Shown: positions 35,295-45,082, counted from the stretch's first letter. The stretch: DNA of 64,000 nucleotides from an uncultured Aquimarina sp. (GCA_947498455.1 CANMKK010000021.1:28169-92168), one strand, 5' to 3'. Notes: generated by a model from the sequence alone, not told the origin. Made by a program: numbers and translations.

Positions 35295-36020
35295 TTACTG
35301 AAAAGTGAAATTTATAAAAAGACCTCGAGTTGACATTTTATCTATTGCCGAAGTATATGCGCTATTAGGATCAGCATCTTGCACTAATTCATCAGACATC
35401 GCAAATATACCTCTGATAGATGGAGTGAACTTAAAATAGTATAAATAAAAATCAATTCCGAAACCAAGCTCGTAATAACTAGTATTGGTTTTCATTCTAA
35501 ACTGACCTACGCTATTATCTTCAGGATTTTCTTCATTACTAGATAAATTTATCGAGGTAGATATGCCACCAACAATAAAAGGTTTAAAGTTATTAATCCT
35601 TTTTGTAGATATTTTTAGTAATAGAGGAACATGTATATAGGTCGATTTGATTTCTCTTGTAGATCTTGATTGTGTATCAAAATCTGGCCCAGTATACGTC
35701 AGGGTTCTTTGCGAAAATGTAACAATGGGTTCTAGTCTAAGGTCGAGGTAATCATTAATTCTCATATTACCCAATAATCCAACATTAAACCCAATGGATT
35801 TTCCTACCTCAATATCACTATCAAGAATATCCCTTTCGCCTTCTGGGGTAGCGTTGTAATCAAAATCAAAATTATAACTATTAAATCCCAGAATATATCC
35901 CCAGCTAAGTCTTGGTTTGTCAAAATTCTGAAGGTTTCGAACACGTTCTTTTGAGAAAAGTTGTGCACTCATATGCTGAGTAAAAACCAAAACAACTAAT
36001 GTAAAAAAAAGCTTCTTCAT
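35295..36020 (-). CDS. porT: PorT, type IX secretion / gliding outer membrane protein
   Basis: 241 residues from MKKLFFTLVVLVF; the frame runs 11 residues further upstream into ubiE, but the signal peptide (cleavage near HMSA-Q) sets the start. The mature protein is an eight-stranded barrel type with PorT features (LQNFDKPRLSWGYILGFNSYNF, STYIHVPLLLKIS, SYYELGFGIDFYLYYFKFTPSI). PorT is needed for type IX secretion. It lies 1 bp after the ubiE stop on the same strand, the gene pair known from Flavobacteriia, so the two are co-transcribed. Confidence 0.9.
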   Translation of the reverse strand: MKKLFFTLVVLVFTQHMSAQLFSKERVRNLQNFDKPRLSWGYILGFNSYNFDFDYNATPEGERDILDSDIEVGKSIGFNVGLLGNMRINDYLDLRLEPIVTFSQRTLTYTGPDFDTQSRSTREIKSTYIHVPLLLKISTKRINNFKPFIVGGISTSINLSSNEENPEDNSVGQFRMKTNTSYYELGFGIDFYLYYFKFTPSIRGIFAMSDELVQDADPNSAYTSAIDKMSTRGLFINFTFQ

Positions 36021-36021
36021 A

Positions 36022-36747
36022 TTATTTTGTAGCTGTATAAATTGTAGCAACACCTAAAGTTTGCGGATTATCTTTGACTTCTATAAACCCGATTTTTTGT
36101 AAAATATTGTTGAATGCTTCTCCATATGGAAAAGCAGCCGCACTTTTACTTAGGTAAGAATAAGCCGATTGGTCTTTAGAAAAAATCTTACCAATTAATG
36201 GTAGTATTTTCTTGCTATAAAAATTGTATCCTTGTTTATATGGGGCTTTGGTAGGTATAGAAGTTTCTAATACCACAAAAACACCTCCGGGTTTTAGAAC
36301 CCTGAATATTTCCGAAAGTCCCTTTTCTAGGTGTTCAAAATTTCTTACCCCAAAAGCTACCGTAATAGCATCAAAATAACCGTCCTCGTATGGTAAACCT
36401 TCACCATCACCTTGAACCATGGATATGATAGTATTCAGCTTTTTTGCCTTTATTTTTTCTCTTCCTACATTTAGCATACCAGAAGAGATGTCCAGACCTA
36501 TAATTTCTTTAGCTCCGGTTTTTACAAGATTTATAGCAAGATCTCCCGTTCCTGTAGCTACATCAAGAATTTTATCGGGATTTTTTTTAGAGACAATAGA
36601 GACTACTTTCTTTCGCCATTTTATATCTATACCAAACGAAATTACTCTGTTTAATCCATCATAGTTTCCAGAAATGGTATCAAACATTTCGGCAACTTGT
36701 TCTTTTTTAGTTCTGTTTTGATCCTTATAAGGAGTTATTTTTTCCAA
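36022..36747 (-). CDS. ubiE: demethylmenaquinone methyltransferase (UbiE/MenG)
   Basis: 241 residues. A class I SAM methyltransferase with family motifs: [35 protein letters not shown] (SAM binding), [25 protein letters not shown] and [15 protein letters not shown]. It performs the last methylation of menaquinone, the quinone that accepts electrons from the Na+-translocating NADH dehydrogenase encoded further right. It is first in the operon with porT. Confidence 0.95.
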   Translation of the reverse strand: MEKITPYKDQNRTKKEQVAEMFDTISGNYDGLNRVISFGIDIKWRKKVVSIVSKKNPDKILDVATGTGDLAINLVKTGAKEIIGLDISSGMLNVGREKIKAKKLNTIISMVQGDGEGLPYEDGYFDAITVAFGVRNFEHLEKGLSEIFRVLKPGGVFVVLETSIPTKAPYKQGYNFYSKKILPLIGKIFSKDQSAYSYLSKSAAAFPYGEAFNNILQKIGFIEVKDNPQTLGVATIYTATK

Positions 36748-36764
36748 AATCCCAAAAATTTAGG

Positions 36765-36772
36765 CAAATATA
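36765..36772 (-). promoter_or_regulatory. -7 element TATATTTG for ubiE-porT
   Basis: Complement of CAAATATA; 18 bp upstream of the ubiE ATG. Confidence 0.6.
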
Positions 36773-36849
36773 CATTTTTGATGCGGATCGTAAGAAAAGA
36801 ATAAGATTTAGTTGCTGTTACTCAATAATTTTAGTGCTTAAAAAATACC

Positions 36850-36949
36850 AAGGGCGTTCCCTTTCATTGCATTTCAGGCCGGGCTATCCGTGACAACTCC
36901 TCGCACTTCGTTCCTCAGGCTGTGGGGTTTTACTACTATCCCTAACGCG
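36850..36949. repeat. dispersed GC-rich repeat (GGGCGTT...CCCTAACGC type)
   Basis: A 100-bp block much richer in GC than its surroundings, from AGGGCGTTCCC to ATCCCTAACGCG, with GCGTT / AACGC inverted ends, a GGCCGGGCTATCCG core and a foldable arm (AACTCC with GGGGTT). From memory, closely similar blocks recur in intergenic DNA of many Flavobacteriia. Only one copy lies in this window. It encodes nothing. Confidence 0.65.
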
Positions 36950-37120
36950 GCTAACGAATGATTATCAATATTTTTTTTTCTGAAACAAAAGGAGATGGTG
37001 TTTTTTATTTATTTGATTATCAGATTTTTATTTTGGTTTTTTCTTGCCATAACAAGGGTTTTGTTATGAATTCTCTGCTGTTCTATAATATGAGCGCTAC
37101 CGCAATTTTGCAACTTGTGG

Positions 37121-37194
37121 CGTCAAAGATTGGCAGGTAAGACTAAATAAAGACAATAACCAGTTACATTGATTTGTAGCTGTTTTTTTTATTG
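37121..37194. repeat. duplicated noncoding segment R2, copy 1
   Basis: CGTCAAAGATTGGCAGGTAAG through CCAGTTACATTGATTTGTAG to TTTTTTATTG; about 85% the same as 37629-37705. It follows a foldable GCAATTTTGCAACTTG segment. Confidence 0.75.
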
Positions 37195-37500
37195 ATAAAG
37201 TTTTACGCTTTGATAAAATAGGTTAATAGAAACTTCTAAAATCAATAGTAAAGGGATTACGAAGGCTGTAATACAAAAAAAGATATAATGGATAGCTCGC
37301 CCGAACTCCCAAAATTTATAACACACTGCTCATAGATACCAGTTATTTGTTTTTTTTGCTTCATTACCTAGGATATGGTTCATGGATTCAGTTAGCGACA
37401 TAATGAATCTAAAAAAGATACTATAAGGTACTGGGTTGAGTACCGTGTTGTAAAAAATCATTGTTTCCCAAAAAAAAATAATGTAACGGAATCTAATGAT

Positions 37501-37598
37501 AGAAAAATACTGATGTAATACTTTTTTTGTTAGGTGTTGGTTTATAGGGTATTTGCAGACCTCCGTAGGTTGTAGGTCTATTTATGTAGGGAAAATTC
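37501..37598. repeat. 98-bp direct repeat R3, copy 1
   Basis: AGAAAAATACTGATGTAATA to TATGTAGGGAAAATTC. It matches 37797-37894 at 95 of 98 positions with no gaps, and contains GACCT...AGGTC, a small hairpin. Confidence 0.9.
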
Positions 37599-37628
37599 CT
37601 CCGCTAGCGCCCGAATCCTTTCGGGTGA

Positions 37629-37705
37629 CGTCAAAGCTTGGCGGGTAAGAGTAAGAAATAAAGATAAGAACCAGTTACATTGATTTGTAGTTGGTTTTTT
37701 TATTG
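37629..37705. repeat. duplicated noncoding segment R2, copy 2
   Basis: CGTCAAAGCTTGGCGGGTAAG to TTTTTTTATTG, with short insertions relative to copy 1. It directly follows a GC-rich block (CCGCTAGCGCCCGAATCC). Confidence 0.75.
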
Positions 37706-37769
37706 TATTAATTGTCTCGTCCTGAAATAACGTTACAAGTAGAACCATCCATTAAATAAGTAAGCTACT

Positions 37770-37792
37770 GCAAGTTTGCAACTTGTAGTGTC
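37770..37792. repeat. REP-like hairpin
   Basis: CTACTGCAAGTTTGCAACTTGTAG folds on CAAGTT / AACTTG with CTA / TAG at the base. A weaker relative is at about 37097-37121 (CTACCGCAATTTTGCAACTTG). Confidence 0.5.
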
Positions 37793-37796
37793 AATT

Positions 37797-37894
37797 AGAA
37801 AAATATTGACGTAATACTTTTTTTGTTAGGTGTTGGTTTATAGGGTATTTGCAGATCTCCGTAGGTTGTAGGTCTATTTATGTAGGGAAAATTC
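37797..37894. repeat. 98-bp direct repeat R3, copy 2
   Basis: Same length as copy 1, three substitutions, 296 bp away in the same orientation. The rest of the gene-free interval 36773-38205 holds nothing else that I can name. Confidence 0.9.
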
Positions 37895-38205
37895 ACAATA
37901 AAACACTGAGAGTGCAGTTATGATAACCAATTAAAACTATAGAGCTATTATAAAGTTGTGGCTTTTATGATGATTTTCGTAAGAGATATAGAATAGTTTT
38001 CGACTTTTATCAATTGTATAAATGTGTGATTTTCTTGCTCATAGAATAAAAAGGTGTTGAATGCAGTGTTTTGATATATAGCAGTTTAACTTTTATCTTG
38101 TAAAACTTGTAGTTGAACGATTTTAATATAAAATTATATGGTTTTAGCATTTTATTTGTATGGTTTTAAGGTAGATTAGTATTTCGAAAATAAGTATAGC
38201 ATATT

Positions 38206-38571
38206 ATGAAGAAGAATTATATTATTTGTGTAATGGGTATTTTTGTGGTGTTTTCTTGTAAAAGCTCTAAAAATATAGAAGGGAAGGAGAGTCAAAGTTC
38301 TTCCTCAGAAAGTGTTGTTAATTCATACCCAAAAGAAATAAAGGATTCTACTGTTACAGAAAAAGTAACATCTGTTATCACAGAGTATCTAAAGGTACCG
38401 TTATCTTCTATCGCAATATCCAAAATTTTATTGACTCAGGATGGGGATTATAAGTGGATGTTTCTTAATGTGAGAACAGGGGCAAATTATACGGCTTCGT
38501 CTAATCGGGATTTTGAAAATGTAAAAATCATAAAAAAGAAGAAAAATCGTAGCGAACTTGGTAACTTGTAA
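38206..38571 (+). CDS. small lipoprotein of unknown function
   Basis: 121 residues. The signal peptide ends in FVVFSC (C18), followed by KSSKNIEGKESQSSSSES, a low-complexity tether. The rest forms a short alpha/beta stretch (EKVTSVITEYLKVPLSSIAI, DYKWMFLNVRTGANYTAS) and a very basic tail (KIIKKKKNRSELGNL). I do not recognise a family. It is the first gene after the repeat-filled region and has no obvious operon partner. Confidence 0.7.
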   Translation: MKKNYIICVMGIFVVFSCKSSKNIEGKESQSSSSESVVNSYPKEIKDSTVTEKVTSVITEYLKVPLSSIAISKILLTQDGDYKWMFLNVRTGANYTASSNRDFENVKIIKKKKNRSELGNL

Positions 38572-39128
38572 GTAGTTGTTATTTAGGTAAGAATACTCTT
38601 TGCTTTATTCTTTGGTGATGGTGTTGTTGTACGATGATTTTTTCCAATAGTAAGCTTGTGAGAATAGTTTTGTCAATATTATAAGTTTGTGCACCGTTTC
38701 TTATAGCGGTAGTGATCTGGAATAATATCCTGAAAATAGTTTTTTTTAAACTTTTGTCAAAATTTCCGTAATTAAAGTAGTTTTTAATAAGGTAACTGTA
38801 AATCAATTATTTTATAGTTTGTCAATTTACATTATCTTTGTACGTTTTTACATCATTTCTTATTTGAAATTTATACCTAAAAAGAAAGACTTTACTAAGT
38901 ATTTATTAAAGGGAATCGTTTTTTGGTAGTGAATGTAAATGTGAGATGTTGTTATGTATAAGTATTGATTAATACCTCATCAAGAAACGTACTTATACTA
39001 AAGCCTAATTTTATCCATGAATGATAGATACTAAAAAATCTGATGAAACGAACATTAAAATTTTTAATGTGAAAATAAAAATAAATGTAGGGAGAGCTAA
39101 CGGTTTTAATTTTTTTAATTACTAACGT
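38572..39128. other. intergenic stretch upstream of trkA
   Basis: No convincing gene. A minus-strand frame of 75 codons (38579-38806) lacks coding character. A TATCTTTG box (TAnnTTTG match) at 38833-38840 could begin a long trkA leader of nearly 290 nt, but no -33 box accompanies it. Confidence 0.35.
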
Positions 39129-40478
39129 ATGAAGATTATTATTGCCGGGGCAGGTGAAGTTGGGTTTCATTTGGCAAAATTACTTTCGTTCGAGTCTCAG
39201 GATATTACTCTTATAGATACCAATAAAGAATGCTTGAATTATGCAGATAGTCATTTGGATATTCGTGTAATAAAGGGAGATGCTACATCTATTGCCATAT
39301 TAAAAGATGCAAGGGTGCAAGGTGTAGATATGGTTATTAGTGTTACTTCTAGTGAGACGACTAATATTACTGTATGTGTATTGGCTAAACAACTAGGTGC
39401 GAAGCGAACCATAGCAAGGATATCAAATACTGAATTTATAGATAATAAAGAAGAAGTAGGTTTTATAAAATTTGGTATTGATGAGTTGATTTCGCCAGAA
39501 GCTTTGGCGGCCAGTGAAATAGAATTGTTGTTAAATCAGTCTGCTTTTAGTGATAGCTATGAGTTTGAAGAGGGAGCGCTTACAATGGTAGGTACTACTT
39601 TGTCCGAAAGTGCTTTATTTGTTGGTAAAACAGTACGAGAAGCAGCAGAAATATTTCCAGAACTTCATTTTATGCCCATTGCAATACAAAGATCCGGAAC
39701 TCAATATACGATAATTCCAAGAGGAGATACTAAGTTTAGAGAAGGGGATCAGGTGTATTTTGTAACTTCTAAAGGAGGTGTAGAAGAACTCTATAAATTA
39801 ACCGGAAAAGTTAAAGAGCAAATCAAAAAAGTAATGATCCTGGGAGGTAGTAAAATTGGATATAAAACTACTCGTGACTTATGCGATCATAAATTTAGGG
39901 TAAAACTTATTGAAACAGATAAGGAGAAAGCTTTTGATTTGGCAGATGATCTTCCTAATGCTTTGATTATTAATGGAGACGGTAGGAATGTAGAATTATT
40001 GGAAGAAGAAAATATTAGTGATATGGATGCTTTTATCTCCGTCACAGGTAACTCCGAAACAAATATTATGTCATGTCTTGTGGCAAAATCAAAGGGGGTT
40101 AGGAAAACTATTGCCCTTGTAGAGAATATGGATTATTTTCAATTATCACATTCTATAGGAATAGATACCCTGATAAATAAAAAACTTCTGGCTGCTAATA
40201 ATATTTTTAGATTTATTAGAAAAGGAGAGGTTGTGGCTATGACGAAGCTTAATAATATGAATGCTGAGTTATTAGAGTTTATAGTAAAATCAACTTCTGA
40301 AGTTAGTGATAACCTAATTAAAGATTTGGATTTTCCACGCTCTGCAATAATTGCTGGGGTTATAAGAAATGAAGTAGGGATGATTCCTTTGGGAAATTTT
40401 TATATAAAAGCAGGTGATCGTGTCGTAGTCTGTTGTTTGCCAAAATCCATCAAAAAGATAGAGAAATTATTCTTATAG
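39129..40478 (+). CDS. trkA: Trk potassium uptake regulator TrkA
   Basis: 449 residues with two tandem RCK_N/RCK_C pairs. The first nucleotide fold opens IIIAGAGEVGFHLAKLLS (residues 3-20), the second KVMILGGSKIGYKTTRDL (near 233). Each is followed by a TrkA_C domain (GRGD-like IPRGDTKFREGDQVYFV and IKAGDRVVVCCLP). TrkA is the cytoplasmic NAD(H)/ATP-binding gate of the TrkH potassium channel. The trkH ATG follows its stop by 1 bp, so the two are one operon. Confidence 0.96.
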   Translation: MKIIIAGAGEVGFHLAKLLSFESQDITLIDTNKECLNYADSHLDIRVIKGDATSIAILKDARVQGVDMVISVTSSETTNITVCVLAKQLGAKRTIARISNTEFIDNKEEVGFIKFGIDELISPEALAASEIELLLNQSAFSDSYEFEEGALTMVGTTLSESALFVGKTVREAAEIFPELHFMPIAIQRSGTQYTIIPRGDTKFREGDQVYFVTSKGGVEELYKLTGKVKEQIKKVMILGGSKIGYKTTRDLCDHKFRVKLIETDKEKAFDLADDLPNALIINGDGRNVELLEEENISDMDAFISVTGNSETNIMSCLVAKSKGVRKTIALVENMDYFQLSHSIGIDTLINKKLLAANNIFRFIRKGEVVAMTKLNNMNAELLEFIVKSTSEVSDNLIKDLDFPRSAIIAGVIRNEVGMIPLGNFYIKAGDRVVVCCLPKSIKKIEKLFL

Positions 40479-40479
40479 T

Positions 40480-41982
40480 ATGTCTATGATCAAATTAAAC
40501 TACAAGATCATTACACACATTATGGGGCTTCTGTTGCTTTGTAATGGAGGTTTTATGCTGCTTGCTGCAATTATAAGTTTTGCATACAAAGATGGGGTTA
40601 CGATGCAAATTATGTTGGCATCGATTCTAACCATGTTTGTTGGTGTTGTTTTGATGTTTTTTACACGAGAGCACCAAAAATCTATTAATAAGAGAGAAGG
40701 TTATATTGTTGTTACTTTTGGTTGGATATTTATGTCTCTAAGTGGTACGTTTCCGTATTTGTTTAGTGGTGCGATTCCATCCTTTACGAATGCTTTTTTC
40801 GAAACAATGTCTGGTTATACGACTACTGGGGCGTCGATATTAAACGAGATAGAGATTATTCCTAAAGGGATTTTGTTTTGGCGTAGTCTTACGCATTGGA
40901 TAGGAGGGATGGGTATTATTGTTTTGGCAATAGCTATTCTTCCATTATTAGGAATTGGAGGAATGCAGTTATTTGCGGCAGAAGCACCAGGGCCAAGTGC
41001 AGATAAACTTCACCCTAGAATTACGGATACGGCAAAGCGATTGTGGCTGATTTATGTCGGATATACGGCTGCAGAAACTCTTTTGCTGAAGCTTGCTGGG
41101 ATGAATTTTTTTGATGCTATTAACCACGCATTAAGTACATTGTCTACTGGCGGGTTTTCTACAAAAAATGCAAGTGTGGCATATTGGAATGATCAACCAC
41201 TGATCCAGTATATTATTATGTTATTTATGTTTCTGGCTGGAATGAATTTTGTACTAAGTTATTTTGGTTTTAAAGGAAAAGTTCAGAAAATTATAAAAGA
41301 TGAAGAATTTAAGTGGTATTCGATTTTTGTAATTGTATTTACGTTAGTTGCGGCGGTGATTATTTATTATAAAACAGATCCTGCTAATTCGTTAATTGAT
41401 CACCCAATGGTATTGGGGCCGGCAGAAAGTGCTTTTCGTCATGCATTATTTCAAGTACTGGCGGTTATAACGACTACAGGGTTTGTTTCGGCAGATTTTA
41501 CGGTTTGGACACCTTTCTTAAAGATATTTTTCTTTGGACTTATGTTTTTGGGTGGATCTGCAGGGTCGACAGCGGGTGGTATGAAGGTTATGAGGCATTT
41601 GATTACAATTCGAAACGGTATTTTAGAATTTAAGAGAACATTGCATCCTCATGCAGTTTTACCAGTACGATATAATAAGAGAGCGGTTTCTAAGGAGATT
41701 GTTTTTAATATATTGGCATTTTTTATATTGTATATGTTGTCATTTATTATTGGAGCCTTGGTGTTGGGGATATTAGGGTTGGATTTTGAAACAGCTATTG
41801 GTGGCGCCGCTTCATCTCTAGGGAATGTAGGTCCTGCTTTTGGAAAACTTAGTCCGGTGAATAATTTTGACGTATTGCCGGCTTTTGGCAAATGGTGGTG
41901 CTCTTTTCTGATGCTAATAGGAAGGCTAGAACTTTTTACGGTATTGATCTTACTAACACCATTTTTTTGGAGAAATAGGTAG
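40480..41982 (+). CDS. trkH: Trk potassium transporter membrane subunit TrkH
   Basis: 500 residues with about ten to twelve membrane helices and the four pore-loop repeats of the superfamily (SGYTTTGASIL, STLSTGGFSTKNA, TTTGFVSADF, ASSLGNVGPAFG). The glycines that line the selectivity filter are present in each. The segment GGSAGSTAGGMKVMRH before the third to fourth repeat matches the gating loop. It takes up K+ and is regulated by TrkA, its operon partner. Start: ATG at 40480; a second ATG two codons later is possible. Confidence 0.96.
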   Translation: MSMIKLNYKIITHIMGLLLLCNGGFMLLAAIISFAYKDGVTMQIMLASILTMFVGVVLMFFTREHQKSINKREGYIVVTFGWIFMSLSGTFPYLFSGAIPSFTNAFFETMSGYTTTGASILNEIEIIPKGILFWRSLTHWIGGMGIIVLAIAILPLLGIGGMQLFAAEAPGPSADKLHPRITDTAKRLWLIYVGYTAAETLLLKLAGMNFFDAINHALSTLSTGGFSTKNASVAYWNDQPLIQYIIMLFMFLAGMNFVLSYFGFKGKVQKIIKDEEFKWYSIFVIVFTLVAAVIIYYKTDPANSLIDHPMVLGPAESAFRHALFQVLAVITTTGFVSADFTVWTPFLKIFFFGLMFLGGSAGSTAGGMKVMRHLITIRNGILEFKRTLHPHAVLPVRYNKRAVSKEIVFNILAFFILYMLSFIIGALVLGILGLDFETAIGGAASSLGNVGPAFGKLSPVNNFDVLPAFGKWWCSFLMLIGRLELFTVLILLTPFFWRNR

Positions 41983-42266
41983 TGTTAATGAAAAATGAAT
42001 AAGTTTTTCTAGTGAATTTAATTTTAAAAACTCACTAGAAAAAACGTTATACTTTCTTGTCATTGTTATCTGATAAAAAATCAAAACTTCTTGAGGTCAT
42101 ATAATGTAAAGAGTTTTTCATTTTTTTTAGGAAATTACTTTTTTAAGTATTTTGTTTTCAATACAAATTATTTGATGTGTTGAAATTTTTTATCCTAAAA
42201 GCGTGGTCTTGACTCTTGTTTCTTAAGTGATACTGGTCTTGATTTTTTAAGAGATACTCCTGTTTT

Positions 42267-42542
42267 TTATACACAAAAAGAGTAGGGAGTTTTACTCCAT
42301 AATTTAGCCACTTTACTAACAGTATCTCTTACTTTACCTTCAATACTATGTTCGTATTCGGTTTCGATTAAGAAAATATCTAAAATAGATTCATAATATG
42401 AAGAAGAGTTGTCGAATTTTTCTTCAGGGACTGTGTCTAAAATTTCATCTTCTGTTAAGGAAGTTTTAAAGCTTTCTTTAAAGATTTCAATGACGTTTTT
42501 TTGAACAATACGTTCTTTTTCAATAGGGGAAAACATAAACAA
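42267..42542 (-). CDS. small acidic protein of unknown function
   Basis: 91 residues, soluble, acidic (SLTEDEILDTVPEEKFDNSSSYYESILDIF), with an amphipathic C-terminal helix. No signal peptide. The family is not recognised. It could start at residue 1 or 3 (MFM). The flanking DNA on its 3' side (42205-42258) carries two imperfect copies of GTCTTGA...TTAAG(T/A)GATACT. Confidence 0.55.
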   Translation of the reverse strand: MFMFSPIEKERIVQKNVIEIFKESFKTSLTEDEILDTVPEEKFDNSSSYYESILDIFLIETEYEHSIEGKVRDTVSKVAKLWSKTPYSFCV

Positions 42543-42684
42543 TTTGGTTTTAGGTTTTTAAGATTTTAATTTTAAAGGGTAATCAAACTGTAAAACGCTA
42601 TACAGAACAAATTAGTTTATCAAAGGGTAGATAAAAAGTGTTATTTATTATTCAAAAATAACTATTTTTTTTTGTTAAAAAAAT

Positions 42685-42719
42685 AAAGACCGGTAACTTT
42701 TTATGGTTATCGGTCTTTT
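42685..42719 (-). terminator. terminator of the aminotransferase gene
   Basis: Stem AAAGACCGGTAAC (42685-42697) and GTTATCGGTCTTT (42706-42718) with one mismatch; T-rich on the minus strand after the stem. Confidence 0.85.
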
Positions 42720-42748
42720 GTATTCTGATTAGATTAGTATTCTTTCAC

Positions 42749-43957
42749 TTAGGAAACCACTTCTTTAATCCTTCTAATGGCTTCTGTAATTTGTTCTGTA
42801 CTTGCAGCATATGATATCCTGATGCAGTTTTTATTTCCAAAGGCATCTCCTGTGACTGTAGCGACATTTGCATTTTCTAATAAAAACATAGAAAAATCCG
42901 AAGCGTTATTGATTTTGTTCCCGTTTAGGGTTTTGCCAAAATAATGAGATATATCAGGAAACACATAGAAAGCACCTTCTGGTGTGTTGCATTTAAAACC
43001 AGGTATCTCAGAAAGAAGATCTAGTATAAGTTGTCTTCTATTTTTGAATTCGGTAATCATATACTGTATGTTGCTTACCGGTGCTTCTAATGCAGTGATA
43101 ACAGCTCTTTGTGCGATACAGTTTGCTCCACTGGTTACTTGTCCCTGCATTTTGTTGCAAGCTCTGGCAATCTCTTTTGGTGCACCAATATATCCGATTC
43201 TCCATCCGGTCATAGCAAAAGCTTTGGCAACTCCATTAACCGTAACAGTTCTGTTATACATATCATCAAACTGAGCCATAGATGCATGATCGCCAGCATA
43301 ATTAATATGTTCGTAGATTTCATCGCTAACAACAATAATATTCGGGTATTTTTGCAAAACATCTGCTAGAGCTCTAAGTTCTTGTTTGCTATAAATAGAT
43401 CCACTAGGATTACAAGGAGAGCTATACCAAATCATTTTAGTTCTTGGAGTAATCGATTTTTCTAGCTGCTCCGCTGTCATCTTAAAATCAGTAGCTATAG
43501 AAGTTTGTACCTCTACAGGAACACCTCCTGCTAGTTTTACAATATCACTGTAACTTACCCAGTATGGACAAGGTAGAATAACTTCATCTCCTTCATTAAG
43601 ATATACTTGAGCTACATTATATAATGATTGTTTGGCTCCGGTAGAAACCACAATCTGGGAATGATCATATGTTAGATTGTTATCTCTTTTGAATTTAGTA
43701 ATAATAGCATCTTTTAACTCTGCGTATCCATCAACAGGAGTATATGAGTTGTAGTTGTCATTAACGGCTTGTATGGCAGCTTCTTTTATGAAATCCGGAG
43801 TGTTAAAATCCGGTTCTCCTAGACTAAGTCCTATAATATCTTTTCCTTCTGCTCTAAGCTCTCTTGCTTTTGCAGCCATTGCTAATGTAGCTGATGCTTC
43901 TAATTTATTAATTTTGTCGGATAGCTGTATATTTGTTTCCAATGCTTGTGTACTCAT
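42749..43957 (-). CDS. class I PLP-dependent aminotransferase (aspartate aminotransferase type)
   Basis: 402 residues. PLP-binding motifs: STGAKQSLYNV, the SSPCNPSGSIYSKQEL loop, VVSDEIYEHINY and the lysine in VNGVAKAFAMTGWRIGYIG. SLGEPDFNTPDFIKEAA near the start is typical of subgroup I-gamma aspartate/prephenate aminotransferases. It probably makes aspartate from oxaloacetate, but substrate range cannot be fixed. It lies 21 bp after the desaturase gene and ends in a strong terminator, so the two may be one operon. Confidence 0.92.
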   Translation of the reverse strand: MSTQALETNIQLSDKINKLEASATLAMAAKARELRAEGKDIIGLSLGEPDFNTPDFIKEAAIQAVNDNYNSYTPVDGYAELKDAIITKFKRDNNLTYDHSQIVVSTGAKQSLYNVAQVYLNEGDEVILPCPYWVSYSDIVKLAGGVPVEVQTSIATDFKMTAEQLEKSITPRTKMIWYSSPCNPSGSIYSKQELRALADVLQKYPNIIVVSDEIYEHINYAGDHASMAQFDDMYNRTVTVNGVAKAFAMTGWRIGYIGAPKEIARACNKMQGQVTSGANCIAQRAVITALEAPVSNIQYMITEFKNRRQLILDLLSEIPGFKCNTPEGAFYVFPDISHYFGKTLNGNKINNASDFSMFLLENANVATVTGDAFGNKNCIRISYAASTEQITEAIRRIKEVVS

Positions 43958-43978
43958 TATGATAATACTAAATAAAGG

Positions 43979-45082
43979 TTATGCTTGTATAGTAGACGGC
44001 TTGACTCCCATTTCTTTAAGATGTTTGAAGTGTGCCATTATAGCTTTACGAGTCGACTTATACTCATTATAAGGCAAATTGAATTCTTTGGCAGTTTGTT
44101 TTACTATTTTAGAAATTTTGGTGTAATGCACATGGCTGATATTTGGAAAAATATGATGCTCCACCTGATGGTTTAACCCTCCTGTAAACCAGTTTACTAA
44201 TCTGTTTTTAGTAGAGAAGTTTACCGTAGTGAATAATTGGTGTATCGCCCAAGTGTTTTTCATAGTCCCTGTCTGATCAGGTAAAGGCATTTGAGCTTCT
44301 TCTACCATATGTGCTAACTGAAAGACAATACTTAATATCAAACCAGCTACATAATGCATAATAAAAAAGCCTATCAAAATTTTCCACCAAGCAATAGACA
44401 TTATAATCATAGGTAATACAATCCAGATAATAACATAAATCGCTTTTGTAATTACTATTGTACTCCATTGTTTTAATGGGCTAGGTAATTTGCCATAAGC
44501 CAACTTACGAGCTAGATACCTTTTTGTTTGTTTGAAATCCGTAGTTAATGCCCAATTAAAGGTTAGTAGGCCATAAAGGAATATAGAGTAATAATGTTGG
44601 AATTTATGAAATCTCCTCCATTTGGCATGTTTTGTAAAACGTATAACTCGTCCTGCATCCATATCTTCATCATGTCCATGAATGTTTGTATAGGTATGAT
44701 GTAGTACATTGTGTTGTACTTGCCAGTTATATACATTCCCGGCTAGAACATACATGCTACTGCCCATCACGTCATTAATCCATTTTTTTGATGAATAAGA
44801 ACCATGGTTGCCATCGTGCATAACATTCATTCCTACGCCTGCCATTCCGACACCCATAATAATGGTCAGAAGTAACATCCACCATTGAGAGATATCAAGG
44901 GTAAGCATTAAAAAATAAGGAGTGAGGAAAAGAGAGAACATCACAATTGTTTTAAAATGTAATTTCCAGTTTCCTGTTCTCTTTATATTATTTTCTTTAA
45001 AATATTGATTTACTCGTTTGTTCAGTGTTCTGAAAAAATTAGCGGAATCCGCTCTACTGAATCTTATATTAGGTGTAGTCAT
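43979..45082 (-). CDS. membrane fatty acid desaturase
   Basis: 367 residues with four to five membrane helices and three histidine boxes: HDGNHGSY (HxxxH), HNVLHHTY (HxxHH) and HQVEHHIFP. The glutamine in QVEHH recalls front-end (delta-5/6 type) desaturases. The diiron enzyme introduces double bonds into acyl chains and helps keep membranes fluid in the cold. Electron donor genes are not adjacent. Position specificity is not inferable with confidence. Confidence 0.92.
   Translation of the reverse strand: MTTPNIRFSRADSANFFRTLNKRVNQYFKENNIKRTGNWKLHFKTIVMFSLFLTPYFLMLTLDISQWWMLLLTIIMGVGMAGVGMNVMHDGNHGSYSSKKWINDVMGSSMYVLAGNVYNWQVQHNVLHHTYTNIHGHDEDMDAGRVIRFTKHAKWRRFHKFQHYYSIFLYGLLTFNWALTTDFKQTKRYLARKLAYGKLPSPLKQWSTIVITKAIYVIIWIVLPMIIMSIAWWKILIGFFIMHYVAGLILSIVFQLAHMVEEAQMPLPDQTGTMKNTWAIHQLFTTVNFSTKNRLVNWFTGGLNHQVEHHIFPNISHVHYTKISKIVKQTAKEFNLPYNEYKSTRKAIMAHFKHLKEMGVKPSTIQA

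Noticed and set aside
36958..37140. 60-codon forward frame in the repeat region
   Set aside because: It overlaps the REP-like hairpin and R2 repeat, has no coding character and no ribosome site.
38579..38806. 75-codon minus-strand frame between the small lipoprotein and trkA
   Set aside because: Low-complexity composition (runs of His, Gln, Lys), no recognisable family and no promoter element; could be a relic but cannot be supported.
42205..42258. Two imperfect copies of GTCTTGA...GATACT in tandem
   Set aside because: Short and diverged; could be chance in AT-rich DNA next to a gene end.
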